Source: an uncultured Dokdonia sp. (GTDB lineage Bacteria > Bacteroidota > Bacteroidia > Flavobacteriales > Flavobacteriaceae). Taken from it: 64,000 nt of DNA. The notes beneath the pieces are model-generated. The model was not told the origin of the DNA, did not search any database, and saw only the letters and a list, made by a program, of their open reading frames with translations. Numbering within the stretch: position 1 is the first letter of the stretch; each line of letters begins with the position of its first letter. A program made the position numbers and the translations under genes. Of the stretch, positions 18,329 through 26,061 are shown one piece after another. Location: positions 124,001 through 188,000 of the forward strand of contig NZ_CANLNH010000003.1 in NCBI RefSeq assembly GCF_947492535.1, in the 5' to 3' direction.

Positions 18329-18346
18329 ATACCCACTACAGGGTAT
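18329..18346. promoter_or_regulatory. ATACCC-N6-GGGTAT dyad, copy 4
   Basis: ATACCCACTACAGGGTAT, heptamers TACCCAC-TA-CAGGGTA, 57 bases upstream of the subtilase start. A -7-like TTTATTTG follows on the minus strand, so the spacing resembles copy 3 and suits an activator site. Confidence 0.65.
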
Positions 18347-18423
18347 ATTTTCTCAACAAGCTATGAGAAATTTACAAGTACAAAAAATAAAATCGATAAG
18401 AAGCTATAAAAAACGGTAAAGGG

Positions 18424-18612
18424 TTATCCTTTTAAAGTATACTTTATCACAAAGAGTAAAGCAACAAAACCAATGAAACCTAAAAGTATCCAGCGAGATC
18501 CTTTGTATTCTTTTTTGTGAAGCTTTGCATCCTTACGATAAGAATACGTGATAAAGGCTATAAAAGCGACCACAAAGAAAATAACAAAAATCAGTTGACC
18601 TGTACTAAACAT
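18424..18612 (-). CDS. Small two-helix membrane protein
   Basis: 62 residues with two clear membrane helices (about 7-24 and 43-58) and a basic loop between them (YRKDAKLHKKEYKGSR). No enzymatic motif. It stands alone between the subtilase operon and the repeat-rich region. Similar short membrane proteins are widespread in flavobacteria without assigned role; I give none. Confidence 0.7.
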   Translation of the reverse strand: MFSTGQLIFVIFFVVAFIAFITYSYRKDAKLHKKEYKGSRWILLGFIGFVALLFVIKYTLKG

Positions 18613-18732
18613 TTTGTATGTATTTTAGAGACTTCAAAAATACGACATAACACGTATATTTACGAACGAATTATTAGTGAAACGCTATTTTGAAAAGTCT
18701 AAAGGACGAATTCAAAATAGTTAGTTGAACTA

Positions 18733-18835
18733 ATCCCGCTTTTTCAGCGGGATCAGGACTTGTTCTGTGATTTATTTTTATTAATAAGATGCCCGCCTTC
18801 GCGGGCATAAAAAGAATACCCGTTGTCACGGGCAT
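18733..18835. repeat. Three consecutive CCCG-type intergenic hairpins
   Basis: Hairpins with stems ATCCCGCT/AGCGGGAT (18733-18753), ATGCCCGC/GCGGGCAT (18789-18808) and ATACCCGT/ACGGGCAT (18816-18835), loops of 4-5 bases. The last two form the immediate leader of the MazG-like gene. They are related in sequence and look like a small dispersed repeat rather than a terminator, since no T-tract follows. Confidence 0.75.
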
Positions 18836-18839
18836 CAAT

Positions 18840-19226
18840 ATGAAAAACAAAATAGCTGCTGTACACGAATTTCATAGTGCTTTTGGGTTAGGAATAGAAG
18901 AAACACCTACCGCACAATTAACTAAAGAAAAAAATCTCCTTCGTTTTAACTTGATGAAAGAAGAAAATGAAGAATACTTAGAAGCTGCCAATGAAGGTGA
19001 TCTGGTTGAAGTAGCCGATGCATTAGGGGATATGCTTTATATCTTATGTGGTACGATTATAGAACATGGAATGCAAGACAAGATCGAAGAAGTCTTTAAT
19101 GAGATACAACGCAGTAATATGAGTAAGTTAGGCGCCGATGGAAAACCAATCTACCGTGAAGATGGAAAAGTATTGAAAGGCCCTAATTACTTTAAACCAA
19201 ATATCAAGGAAATTCTTGAGAGGTAG
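18840..19226 (+). CDS. MazG-like nucleoside triphosphate pyrophosphohydrolase
   Basis: 128 residues from the ATG at 18840. An in-frame ATG at 18789 exists, but it and its following codons lie in the hairpin repeats, and homology-like sequence starts at MKNKIAAVHEFHSAFGL. The all-alpha NTP-PPase features are present: a helix with EENEEYLEAA and a second metal-binding helix with EVADALGDMLYILCGTI, the E-E..E-D pattern that binds magnesium. Such proteins hydrolyse non-canonical or excess nucleoside triphosphates to monophosphates. It is a single gene with no evident operon partner. Confidence 0.85.
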   Translation: MKNKIAAVHEFHSAFGLGIEETPTAQLTKEKNLLRFNLMKEENEEYLEAANEGDLVEVADALGDMLYILCGTIIEHGMQDKIEEVFNEIQRSNMSKLGADGKPIYREDGKVLKGPNYFKPNIKEILER

Positions 19227-19443
19227 CTGTTGGCTTATAGTCGGTTAGTCGTTAGCTGTTAGTATATCTTTTCGCTGGCGCGAAATAGCTTGTAGTCTAA
19301 AGTGTATTCATTTTGCTGTCGCAAAATAGCTTGACCTTTAGTATTTATAAAATCTAAGGCGGCTGAGTGATTCGCTGTAAGGAAATTGTATCGAAATCAC
19401 TGTATAGCTATCCAACATAAAAATAGAGTAGAAATGGCATTAT
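19227..19443. other. Non-coding repeat-rich stretch after the MazG-like gene
   Basis: No gene seen. It holds two related hairpins, TTTCGC-TGGC-GCGAAA (19270-19285) and TTTTGC-TGTC-GCAAAA (19311-19326), each followed by TAGCTTG, and the second copy of the GAGTGATT repeat (19365-19402). Confidence 0.7.
19365..19402. repeat. Intergenic repeat GAGTGATT...AAATTGTATCGAAATCAC, copy 2
   Basis: Partner of 14150-14188. The shared part ends in AAATTGTATCGAAATCAC; the inner bases differ. Confidence 0.75.
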
Positions 19444-19590
19444 GACGTCATTCCGAATTTATTTCGGAATCTCACAAGGTGTCCGTATTCAATCCTAATT
19501 ATGAGAACCGGCAATACTGAAACACGTTCAGTACAGGCAAGTTCATTTTTGATGAAGTTATAGTATTTAAGAATATTCAATAAAAAGAGG
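19444..19590. repeat. Composite GTCATTC-type repeat, copy 1
   Basis: GTCATTCCGAATTTATTTCGGAATCTCAC (at 19447-19475, shown in part by its stem ATTCCGAA/TTCGGAAT), followed by a TACTGAA/TTCAGTA hairpin at 19515-19533 and the end GAAGTTATAGTAT. This matches the layout of copy 2. Such paired hairpins are common between flavobacterial genes. Confidence 0.7.
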
Positions 19591-19610
19591 GGTGTAAAAA
19601 GTAACTTAAA

Positions 19611-19705
19611 GCGTCATTCTGAATTTAGTTCAGAATCTCACAGTATTAATTATTAATGTTATAAGAAGCTGAAACAAGTTCAGCTTGACGAAATTATAGT
19701 ATCTA
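19611..19705. repeat. Composite GTCATTC-type repeat, copy 2
   Basis: Hairpin ATTCTGAA/TTCAGAAT at 19611-19641, then AAGCTGAA/TTCAGCTT at 19666-19686, then GAAATTATAGTAT. The order is the same as in copy 1, 160 bases away. Confidence 0.7.
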
Positions 19706-19717
19706 AATACGTTCCAT

Positions 19718-19750
19718 AAAAAATGCCATTAAAAACGAATGGCATTTTTT
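19718..19750 (-). terminator. Terminator of the OmpH/Skp gene
   Basis: AAAAATGCCATT and AATGGCATTTTTT arms with a short loop, 26 bases past the stop of the minus-strand gene; a T-tract follows on the minus strand. Confidence 0.85.
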
Positions 19751-19775
19751 ATAAGATAGTAAGTATGCTAAGGGA

Positions 19776-20294
19776 TTAATTTTGTTTTACAGTAATTCCC
19801 ATTTTAGCAAGTACTTTTAGTGTAATATCGTGTGCAGGATCTATATATGCTAAGTTGTTGTTATTTCCAATGTTTAGGATTTGTGTATACCCTAATTCTT
19901 TAGCAACAACAGCAACATTTTCACCAATCTTTTTATAAAGAGGACGAAGTAATTCATCTTGTTTTAATTGTACCAACTGTGTTCCGTTATTACGGAATTT
20001 TGAAATATCATTTTCTAAACCAGCAAGTTCTTGTTGTTTAGCTGTTTTTTCAGCGTCTGTCATTGTTGGAAAGGCAGCTTCGGCAGTCTTATATATAGCG
20101 TCATAATTGTCTAGCTTTTCTTTTAATTGCTTTTCAAGATCTGCATTATACTCTTTCAAAGCATCTTGTGCTGTCACCAATTCTGGCATTTGAGCTAACG
20201 TATAATCAGCATCTACTGTACCTACTTTTGTCGTTTGTGCAAATGTTGTTGCTGTAAATAGGGCAACAAATGCAATAAGTATCATTTTCTTCAT
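19776..20294 (-). CDS. OmpH/Skp-family periplasmic chaperone
   Basis: 172 residues from the ATG at 20294; a longer reading frame to 20354 exists, but MKKMILIAFVALFTATTFAQ is a clean signal peptide and starts here. The mature protein has the Skp pattern: a short strand (KVGTVDADYTLAQMPE), a long charged coiled-coil hairpin (about 40-125) and a returning strand segment (YTQILNIGNNNNLAYIDPAHD). Skp-like chaperones hold outer-membrane proteins in the periplasm. A -7 box TATATTTG lies 38 bases upstream. It has its own terminator. Confidence 0.9.
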   Translation of the reverse strand: MKKMILIAFVALFTATTFAQTTKVGTVDADYTLAQMPELVTAQDALKEYNADLEKQLKEKLDNYDAIYKTAEAAFPTMTDAEKTAKQQELAGLENDISKFRNNGTQLVQLKQDELLRPLYKKIGENVAVVAKELGYTQILNIGNNNNLAYIDPAHDITLKVLAKMGITVKQN

Positions 20295-20331
20295 TGTGTA
20301 TAATTTATTAGTTTTTTTAGCTTCGCGCGTG

Positions 20332-20339
20332 CAAATATA
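20332..20339 (-). promoter_or_regulatory. -7 box of the OmpH/Skp gene
   Basis: TATATTTG on the minus strand matches TAnnTTTG, 38 bases before the chosen ATG. Its position inside the longer reading frame supports the shorter start. No convincing -33 box. Confidence 0.5.
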
Positions 20340-20370
20340 TGAGATAGAAACCAATATCTATGCCGAACTT

Positions 20371-20610
20371 TTATTTTTCAGTGTATACTTGCCCTCTGTG
20401 AGGTTTTAGGGCATCTCTTACGGGACGCATTTCATTTTCTTGGACTACGAGATAGGCAATACTGTGAAGTTCGCTAAGATTCTCTACTCCTGTGATTTGA
20501 GTTGTTAACGCTTTCGCGAAAGCGTACTCTTTCAAATGTATTTCATGATGCACAGCGGTTTTTGCACCTGCAGGCCCTCTAAAATCCCAAATGAGTTTTA
20601 AAAGTCTCAT
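20371..20610 (-). CDS. 79-aa protein coupled to purB
   Basis: No family recognised with certainty. The residues include LKLIWDFRGPAGAKTAVHHEIHL and a C-terminal EMRPVRDALKPHRGQVY; no signal peptide or membrane helix. Its ATG overlaps the purB stop by one base (TAATG), so it should be co-translated. Residues 30-34 are AFAKA, coded by the window-wide palindrome, so 5 of its 79 residues come from the repeat. It may be a small accessory protein of unknown role. Confidence 0.75.
   Translation of the reverse strand: MRLLKLIWDFRGPAGAKTAVHHEIHLKEYAFAKALTTQITGVENLSELHSIAYLVVQENEMRPVRDALKPHRGQVYTEK
20510..20523. repeat. GCTTTCGCGAAAGC palindrome inside the 79-aa gene
   Basis: 18-bp palindrome ACGCTTTCGCGAAAGCGT at 20508-20525, with the 14-bp core at the given positions; reading frame AFAKA. 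Confidence 0.95.
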
Positions 20611-21953
20611 TAAATTCCTGTATAGTTATCTGGTGTAATGGCTTTCAACTCTCCTTTGATGGCTTCGCTTACATCTAGAGTATCAATAAATGTAGCAATA
20701 GATTCTTGTGTGATAGCTTCGTTTACACGCGTCAATTCTTTTAATGCTTCATAGGGATTTGGATACGCCTCACGACGTAATATCGTCTGAATTGCTTCTG
20801 CAACAACCGCCCAGTTATTTTCTAAGTCTGCAGCAATCTTCTGCTCGTTGAGGAGTAGCTTATTTAATCCTTTTAAGGTAGACTGTAATCCTATAATTGT
20901 ATGTCCAATAGGAACTCCCACATTACGTAACACAGTACTATCTGTAAGGTCACGCTGTAATCTTGAGATAGGAAGCTTTGCAGCTAAGTGCTCAAAAACA
21001 GCATTTGCAATACCTAAATTCCCTTCACTATTTTCAAAGTCAATTGGGTTTACTTTATGTGGCATTGCGCTTGACCCAACTTCTCCTGCTTTAATTTTCT
21101 GCTTGAAATACTCCATAGAGATATAGGTCCAGAAATCACGATTAAGATCAATAATGATCGTATTGATACGTTTTAATCCATCAAATAATGCCGCCATATG
21201 ATCATAGTGCTCTATTTGTGTAGTAGGGAAGGAGTGATGTAATTTTAAGGTGTCATGTACAAAGTCATGTCCAAATTGCTTCCAATCGATCATTGGATAG
21301 GCTACTTTATGCGCATTGAAGTTTCCGGTAGCGCCTCCAAACTTTGCAGCACTTGGAATATCATTTAATAGATTTAGTTGTTCTTCGATACGTACAACAA
21401 ATACTTCAATTTCTTTTCCTAAGCGAGTAGGGGAAGCAGGTTGCCCGTGTGTACGTGCTAATAACGAAATAGAACTCCACTCATCTACTAGTTGTTTTAA
21501 ATGGTCTACGACTTCTAGTAATTGCGGAATGTATACTTGATTTACAGCATCCTTCAAACTCATGGGGATGGCTGTATTATTAATATCTTGTGAGGTAAGT
21601 CCGAAGTGAATGAACTCTTTATATTCGGTAAGTTCTAATGCGTCAAATTTTTCTTTGATAAAATACTCGACTGCTTTTACATCATGATTGGTAATCTTTT
21701 CGATGTCTTTGATTGCCTGCGCATCTTGGGTCGTGAAGTCTGAGTATATTTCGCGCAAAGCGATATAACTGTGTTTATCAATACCTTCTAATTGTGGTAA
21801 TGGTAATTCACAAAGCGCAATAAAGTATTCTATTTCTACTTTAACACGATATTTTATAAGAGCTTCTTCAGAAAAGAAAGGTACAAGCGATTCCGTTTTT
21901 GAGGCATAACGACCATCAACTGGAGAGATGGCTTGTAAATGTGACAACGACAT
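20610..21953 (-). CDS. purB: Adenylosuccinate lyase
   Basis: 447 residues, usual length for the fumarase/aspartase superfamily member that cleaves SAICAR to AICAR and adenylosuccinate to AMP plus fumarate. The superfamily signature GSSAMPHKVNPIDFEN is present, with upstream HDVKAVEYF, TSQDINNTA and RTHGQPASPT, typical of PurB. It is expressed from a TTG-N19-TATCTTTG promoter and followed, with a one-base overlap, by the 79-aa gene. Confidence 0.98.
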   Translation of the reverse strand: MSLSHLQAISPVDGRYASKTESLVPFFSEEALIKYRVKVEIEYFIALCELPLPQLEGIDKHSYIALREIYSDFTTQDAQAIKDIEKITNHDVKAVEYFIKEKFDALELTEYKEFIHFGLTSQDINNTAIPMSLKDAVNQVYIPQLLEVVDHLKQLVDEWSSISLLARTHGQPASPTRLGKEIEVFVVRIEEQLNLLNDIPSAAKFGGATGNFNAHKVAYPMIDWKQFGHDFVHDTLKLHHSFPTTQIEHYDHMAALFDGLKRINTIIIDLNRDFWTYISMEYFKQKIKAGEVGSSAMPHKVNPIDFENSEGNLGIANAVFEHLAAKLPISRLQRDLTDSTVLRNVGVPIGHTIIGLQSTLKGLNKLLLNEQKIAADLENNWAVVAEAIQTILRREAYPNPYEALKELTRVNEAITQESIATFIDTLDVSEAIKGELKAITPDNYTGI

Positions 21954-21975
21954 AGATGTAGTTTTAAATAAGGGG

Positions 21976-22005
21976 CAAAGATAAAAAAACCCTATGGTAG
22001 CACAA
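21976..22005 (-). promoter_or_regulatory. Bacteroidota-type promoter of purB
   Basis: On the minus strand TTG, 19 bases, then TATCTTTG: a good match to the -33/-7 arrangement with TAnnTTTG. The start of transcription would fall about 15-20 bases before the ATG at 21953. Confidence 0.7.
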
Positions 22006-22006
22006 T

Positions 22007-22040
22007 AAAAAAGGATGTTATATTACAAACATCCTTTTTA
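22007..22040 (-). terminator. Terminator of the 479-aa lipoprotein gene
   Basis: AAAAAAGGATGTT and AACATCCTTTTT arms. It lies past the stop at 22087 and just ahead of the purB promoter. Confidence 0.85.
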
Positions 22041-22086
22041 AAATGTATTTATGGCTAATCTATTATACTCTAAGAAAAGTGAATGG

Positions 22087-23526
22087 TTAGTTTATCGTAG
22101 CTTCATACACCCTATTTATATATCCATTAGGGGCTCCCAGATTTTCTGAGGTTACTAGAAATGCTGTGTTTCCTACTACTTGTAAGTGAACCAAACGTCT
22201 GTTGTCTAGAATGTCGCCTACGTTTAATGCTATTTCTTGAAAACTATTATCTATTGTGTTAAATGCTCCTAAGTAGGGATTTAAATCATCTGGTTGTCCA
22301 TCATTATCTGTATCTATAGGTTGTAATCCTCCTACATAAATAATATTTTCTACAATAGAGGTGTACGTTTCTCGAAGGTTAACAGGAATTGTTATTTGGT
22401 TTTGTGCTCCCGTGTCTATCTGATAGGTATATACGATATTTGATCCTGTATCTGTTGAAGAAGGCGTGTCCCAACCACCAAACATGTATAACGTTTGATT
22501 TACGATCTCACCATCCATATCATGTAATGATACAGGTAATGTAGCGATATCTTGAAAATCAGCATTTCCAATATTCCATGTAGTAATTGCGGTTTCACTG
22601 CCATTTACTAGACCAGAAAAAAGATAGGCAGTGTTATCGAGTGCAGCCGTTCCATTACTTACAGCAGCATTAATTATAGGTGTATATGGATTAACTCCTA
22701 AAAATTCATAATCCATATTTTCAAAGGCATTACCGCCAATACTCACTACTTTATTTTCTAAAAACTCAATGTTTTTTGTAGCAAAATCTTGTAAAAAATA
22801 TGTAAAAGACGATAGTGTATTTGTAGCCAAATCATATTTAAAAGCTTGTTGCATCCCTATACCGTCTAAATCATTTCTATTGGTAAGATAGAGACTGTTT
22901 TGTGATTGCGATACTTTAAATCCTACTCTAAAGATCCCTGTATCAAAACTAAATACCTCTTGTGGATTTGAAACAGCGTTTGGTATTTGGATGTAATCTG
23001 CAGCATTTTTAGGAACTATGTTTACACTTAAATCTGTTTGTCCGTCAGGTTGTATGAGATTGATGATGCTTACATCTACATTTGCTGCGAGTTGTAATGT
23101 GATACCACTCTGGCCAAGACTTAAGACTCCTGTGTCAGGATTTATGGTGACTTGATAGGTTACGGATGCTTCATTTTTATCAGAAAAGAATTCTTCAAAT
23201 GTATCAATACCGATATTCATTCCAAATCCTTTTTTCCATTGTAATATCACAGTATCATTTTCTAAAGAGAAAGTAAACTCGTCATCCTGTACATTGTATT
23301 CGTCCATAAAATCTACAGAAGTTTGATTATTTATAATAACAAATCCTTCTCGTATTTTCCAAGTTTTGGAATTCCCGCCTGTAAGTCGTTCAACAATAGC
23401 TTCTACATCGATAGTTTCACCTGTAGGCGATGGCGGTGTAATTGTGTTATCATCATCATTCTGACAGCTATTAAGAGCAAGTGTAATTACTAAAAGAGTA
23501 GCAACGTATACCAATATTTTTTTCAT
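22087..23526 (-). CDS. Surface or periplasmic lipoprotein with Kelch-like C-terminal half
   Basis: 479 residues. The signal ends in a lipobox (LALNSC, Cys21) followed by acidic QNDDDNTITPP, typical of Bacteroidota lipoproteins, possibly exported to the surface. Residues about 40-170 look like a lipocalin-type or similar beta domain (SKTWKIREGFVIIN). The rest has repeats of the form TLYMFGG-WD, NTAYLFSGL and IIYVGGL that suggest a Kelch-type propeller. Exact family not identified. Single gene with its own terminator. Confidence 0.8.
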   Translation of the reverse strand: MKKILVYVATLLVITLALNSCQNDDDNTITPPSPTGETIDVEAIVERLTGGNSKTWKIREGFVIINNQTSVDFMDEYNVQDDEFTFSLENDTVILQWKKGFGMNIGIDTFEEFFSDKNEASVTYQVTINPDTGVLSLGQSGITLQLAANVDVSIINLIQPDGQTDLSVNIVPKNAADYIQIPNAVSNPQEVFSFDTGIFRVGFKVSQSQNSLYLTNRNDLDGIGMQQAFKYDLATNTLSSFTYFLQDFATKNIEFLENKVVSIGGNAFENMDYEFLGVNPYTPIINAAVSNGTAALDNTAYLFSGLVNGSETAITTWNIGNADFQDIATLPVSLHDMDGEIVNQTLYMFGGWDTPSSTDTGSNIVYTYQIDTGAQNQITIPVNLRETYTSIVENIIYVGGLQPIDTDNDGQPDDLNPYLGAFNTIDNSFQEIALNVGDILDNRRLVHLQVVGNTAFLVTSENLGAPNGYINRVYEATIN

Positions 23527-23626
23527 AGTTTATTTTATAAGTTGTTATACCTACTTATCTGAACTATGGTAAAAAGGTTGCGTGTTTTTTATAAATACTT
23601 TTATAAAAATGAAGTGTTGTCGTAAC

Positions 23627-24967
23627 TTAAATAAGTCCTTTTGCTTTGATTTCTAAATACTTATTGATAGTATTTACTGTAAGGTCTTCAGGCTTGGTTA
23701 AAATGGTTTGAATACCGTATTTGGCAAGTGTTTTGGCCATTACCTTTTTATCATAATCTGCTTTTTGAGCGATGGTTTTATGATATACTTCTTCGAGATT
23801 TTCTGCATGGGTCGTTAATAACGCGTCTAATTCTGTATTCTGAAAAAAGATGACCACCAATACATGCTTTCGCGAAAGCGCTTTTAAATAAATAAGCTGC
23901 CTTTCTAAAGCAGAGATATGTTCAAAATTTGTGTATAGCAACAGCAAACTACGCTGCGTCACTTTACGTTTAATTTGTGTATACAAGGTACCAAAATCAT
24001 TATCCAAAAACTTAGTATTGATATTATATAATACCTCTAGAATGGTATCCAGATGTGTTTTCTTACTACTGGCGGGTACATGATTTTTTATTGTCTCGGC
24101 AAACGTAAGGAGTCCTACCTTATCCTTTTTCTTTAAAGCAATGTTTGAAAAAGCCAATGTGCTATTAATAGCATAATCTAGTAATGTAAGTCCATTAAAA
24201 GGCATTTTCATGGTTCTACTAGCATCTATAATCGTATAGATAGGTTGTGCTTTTTCATCCTGAAACTGATTAACCATCAAGCTTGCTCGCTTTGCAGTTG
24301 CCTTCCAATTTATGGTACGTACATCATCGCCTATCACATAGTCTTTAATTTGTTCAAACTCCATCGTATGTCCAATACGACGTATTTTTTTCATACCGTA
24401 TAATGTCAATCTATTATCTAATGCAAGGAAAGCGTATTTTTTCATCTGGATAAAAGACGGGTATACTTTTACCATCTGATCTTTTTCAAAACGATAGCGA
24501 CGCTTTACAATGCCAATAGGGCTACTTACATATATGTTAAGGTGTCCAAATATATATTCGCCTCGTTCTACAGGGCGTAAGTTGTAGGCGTACTCTTGAA
24601 TTGATTTAGCAGGAATCGGGAATGTTTTTTTAAAATCTCTCTTTTGAAACTGAATAGGAATTTCATCGATGATGGTGACCGTAATTTCAAATGGATATTT
24701 ATTTTGAATTTTTACAATAAGTTCATTTAGATCACTATTTGAAAATTTTTCAGGAAGTAAGCGTTGTGCTTTTAGTTGTTCGCTTCCGCGAAAAAGTACT
24801 AAGCAGTCTACAAAGAAGACCACAGCCAATCCTAAACACAGGAGGTTTGCTATTGGAAATAGTCCATGATACCAATTTGAAATTAAGTATATAATTCCAA
24901 GAAAAGTAATTGCATAGAAAATTCTATTTCTTACAAATAAAGATTTTATGAAACGGATAAGTGCCAA
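23627..24967 (-). CDS. DUF58 protein (MoxR-associated)
   Basis: 446 residues. Two N-terminal membrane helices (about 14-32 and 37-54), a beta-rich region, then the DUF58 core with GDDVRTINWKATAKRASLMVNQF near 213-235 and a vWA-like fold (IYTIIDASRTM). DUF58 proteins accompany MoxR AAA+ ATPases in membrane-linked chaperone or assembly modules. It starts one base after the MoxR gene ends and is the last gene of the operon 29973-23627. A copy of the palindrome lies inside, here read as ALSRK rather than AFAKA. Confidence 0.92.
   Translation of the reverse strand: MALIRFIKSLFVRNRIFYAITFLGIIYLISNWYHGLFPIANLLCLGLAVVFFVDCLVLFRGSEQLKAQRLLPEKFSNSDLNELIVKIQNKYPFEITVTIIDEIPIQFQKRDFKKTFPIPAKSIQEYAYNLRPVERGEYIFGHLNIYVSSPIGIVKRRYRFEKDQMVKVYPSFIQMKKYAFLALDNRLTLYGMKKIRRIGHTMEFEQIKDYVIGDDVRTINWKATAKRASLMVNQFQDEKAQPIYTIIDASRTMKMPFNGLTLLDYAINSTLAFSNIALKKKDKVGLLTFAETIKNHVPASSKKTHLDTILEVLYNINTKFLDNDFGTLYTQIKRKVTQRSLLLLYTNFEHISALERQLIYLKALSRKHVLVVIFFQNTELDALLTTHAENLEEVYHKTIAQKADYDKKVMAKTLAKYGIQTILTKPEDLTVNTINKYLEIKAKGLI
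23866..23879. repeat. GCTTTCGCGAAAGC palindrome inside the DUF58 gene
   Basis: Perfect core, the only coding copy not read in the AFAKA frame: codons give A-L-S-R-K in KALSRKHVLVV. Confidence 0.95.
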
Positions 24968-24968
24968 T

Positions 24969-26060
24969 CTATCTAGGGATTTCTACAGATTGTACAATCA
25001 TATCAATAACTTGTTCTGGTGTCATTCCTTCCATTTCTCTTTCTGGAGATAAGATAATACGATGGCGCATTACAGGTACGACAGCACGTTTTACATCTTC
25101 TGGAATCACAAAGTCACGACCAGCAATAGCTGCAAATGCTTTTGCGGCATTCATAATAGCCAGGGATGCACGTGGAGAACCTCCTAAATACAAATGTGGA
25201 TGTTTACGAGAGTTCATCACAATTTCTGCGATATAATTGAGGATTTTTTCTTCAATCATAACGGCTTGCGTTTGAGCTCTGAAAGTGGCTAGTTTTTTAG
25301 GATTTACTACAGCCGTAATCGTATCTTTTGCAATCACTCCTTTACGCTCATGATGGCTTTTTAAGATCGTTACTTCTTCTTCTAAAGAAGGATAATCTAC
25401 TTTAATTTTAAATAAGAAACGATCTAGTTGTGCTTCTGGTAATGCGTATGTACCTTCTTGTTCTACAGGATTTTGCGTTGCTAACACCATAAATGGCGGA
25501 TCCATAGGATAGCGTACACCATCTATAGTGATTTGACGCTCTTCCATTACTTCAAACAAGGCTGCTTGTGTTTTGGCAGGTGCACGGTTAATCTCATCTA
25601 TAAGTACAACATTAGAGAAGATAGGTCCTTTTTTGAACTCAAAATCACTGGTTTTCATATTCAGAACAGAGGTTCCTAATACATCACTAGGCATTAAATC
25701 TGGTGTAAATTGTAAACGACTAAATTGCGTATCTAATGTCTTTGCAAATAGCTTTGCGGTTACGGTTTTTGCAATTCCAGGAACCCCTTCTATGAGTACA
25801 TGACCATCAGAAAGCAATGCAACAATAAGAAGTTCTATAAATTCAGATTGACCTACAATGATTTTGGCAAGCTCTTCTCGTATATGATCTGCAGCGTTGC
25901 GTAACTCTTCTAACGGAATCCTATTTGTAAACGTAAGATTCTCTTGAGAGTTTGTAGTATCGTCTATAATTTCTTCTGGAGTTGCCGAAGGAGTATCTTG
26001 TGATAATGGCGTATTTTCTTTTCCATCTTCTGGTAGTCCAGTTCCTGTTACGTCGTCCAT
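24969..26060 (-). CDS. MoxR-family AAA+ ATPase
   Basis: 363 residues. An acidic, Thr-rich N-terminal tail of about 45 residues precedes the AAA_3 core: Walker A GVPGIAKT at 92-99, Walker B VVLIDEINRAP from 151, sensor region LATQNPVEQEGTYALPEAQLDRF, and the C-terminal lid domain (GGSPRASLAIMNAAKAFA). MoxR ATPases remodel or load partner proteins, usually with a DUF58 and vWA partner. It is followed immediately by DUF58 and preceded by DUF4350 with one base between. Confidence 0.96.
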   Translation of the reverse strand: MDDVTGTGLPEDGKENTPLSQDTPSATPEEIIDDTTNSQENLTFTNRIPLEELRNAADHIREELAKIIVGQSEFIELLIVALLSDGHVLIEGVPGIAKTVTAKLFAKTLDTQFSRLQFTPDLMPSDVLGTSVLNMKTSDFEFKKGPIFSNVVLIDEINRAPAKTQAALFEVMEERQITIDGVRYPMDPPFMVLATQNPVEQEGTYALPEAQLDRFLFKIKVDYPSLEEEVTILKSHHERKGVIAKDTITAVVNPKKLATFRAQTQAVMIEEKILNYIAEIVMNSRKHPHLYLGGSPRASLAIMNAAKAFAAIAGRDFVIPEDVKRAVVPVMRHRIILSPEREMEGMTPEQVIDMIVQSVEIPR

Positions 26061-26061
26061 A

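Noticed and set aside
18789-18842. Longer start for the MazG-like gene
   Set aside because: The 17 additional codons lie in two hairpin repeats and code nothing like the family; the ATG at 18840 is the better start.
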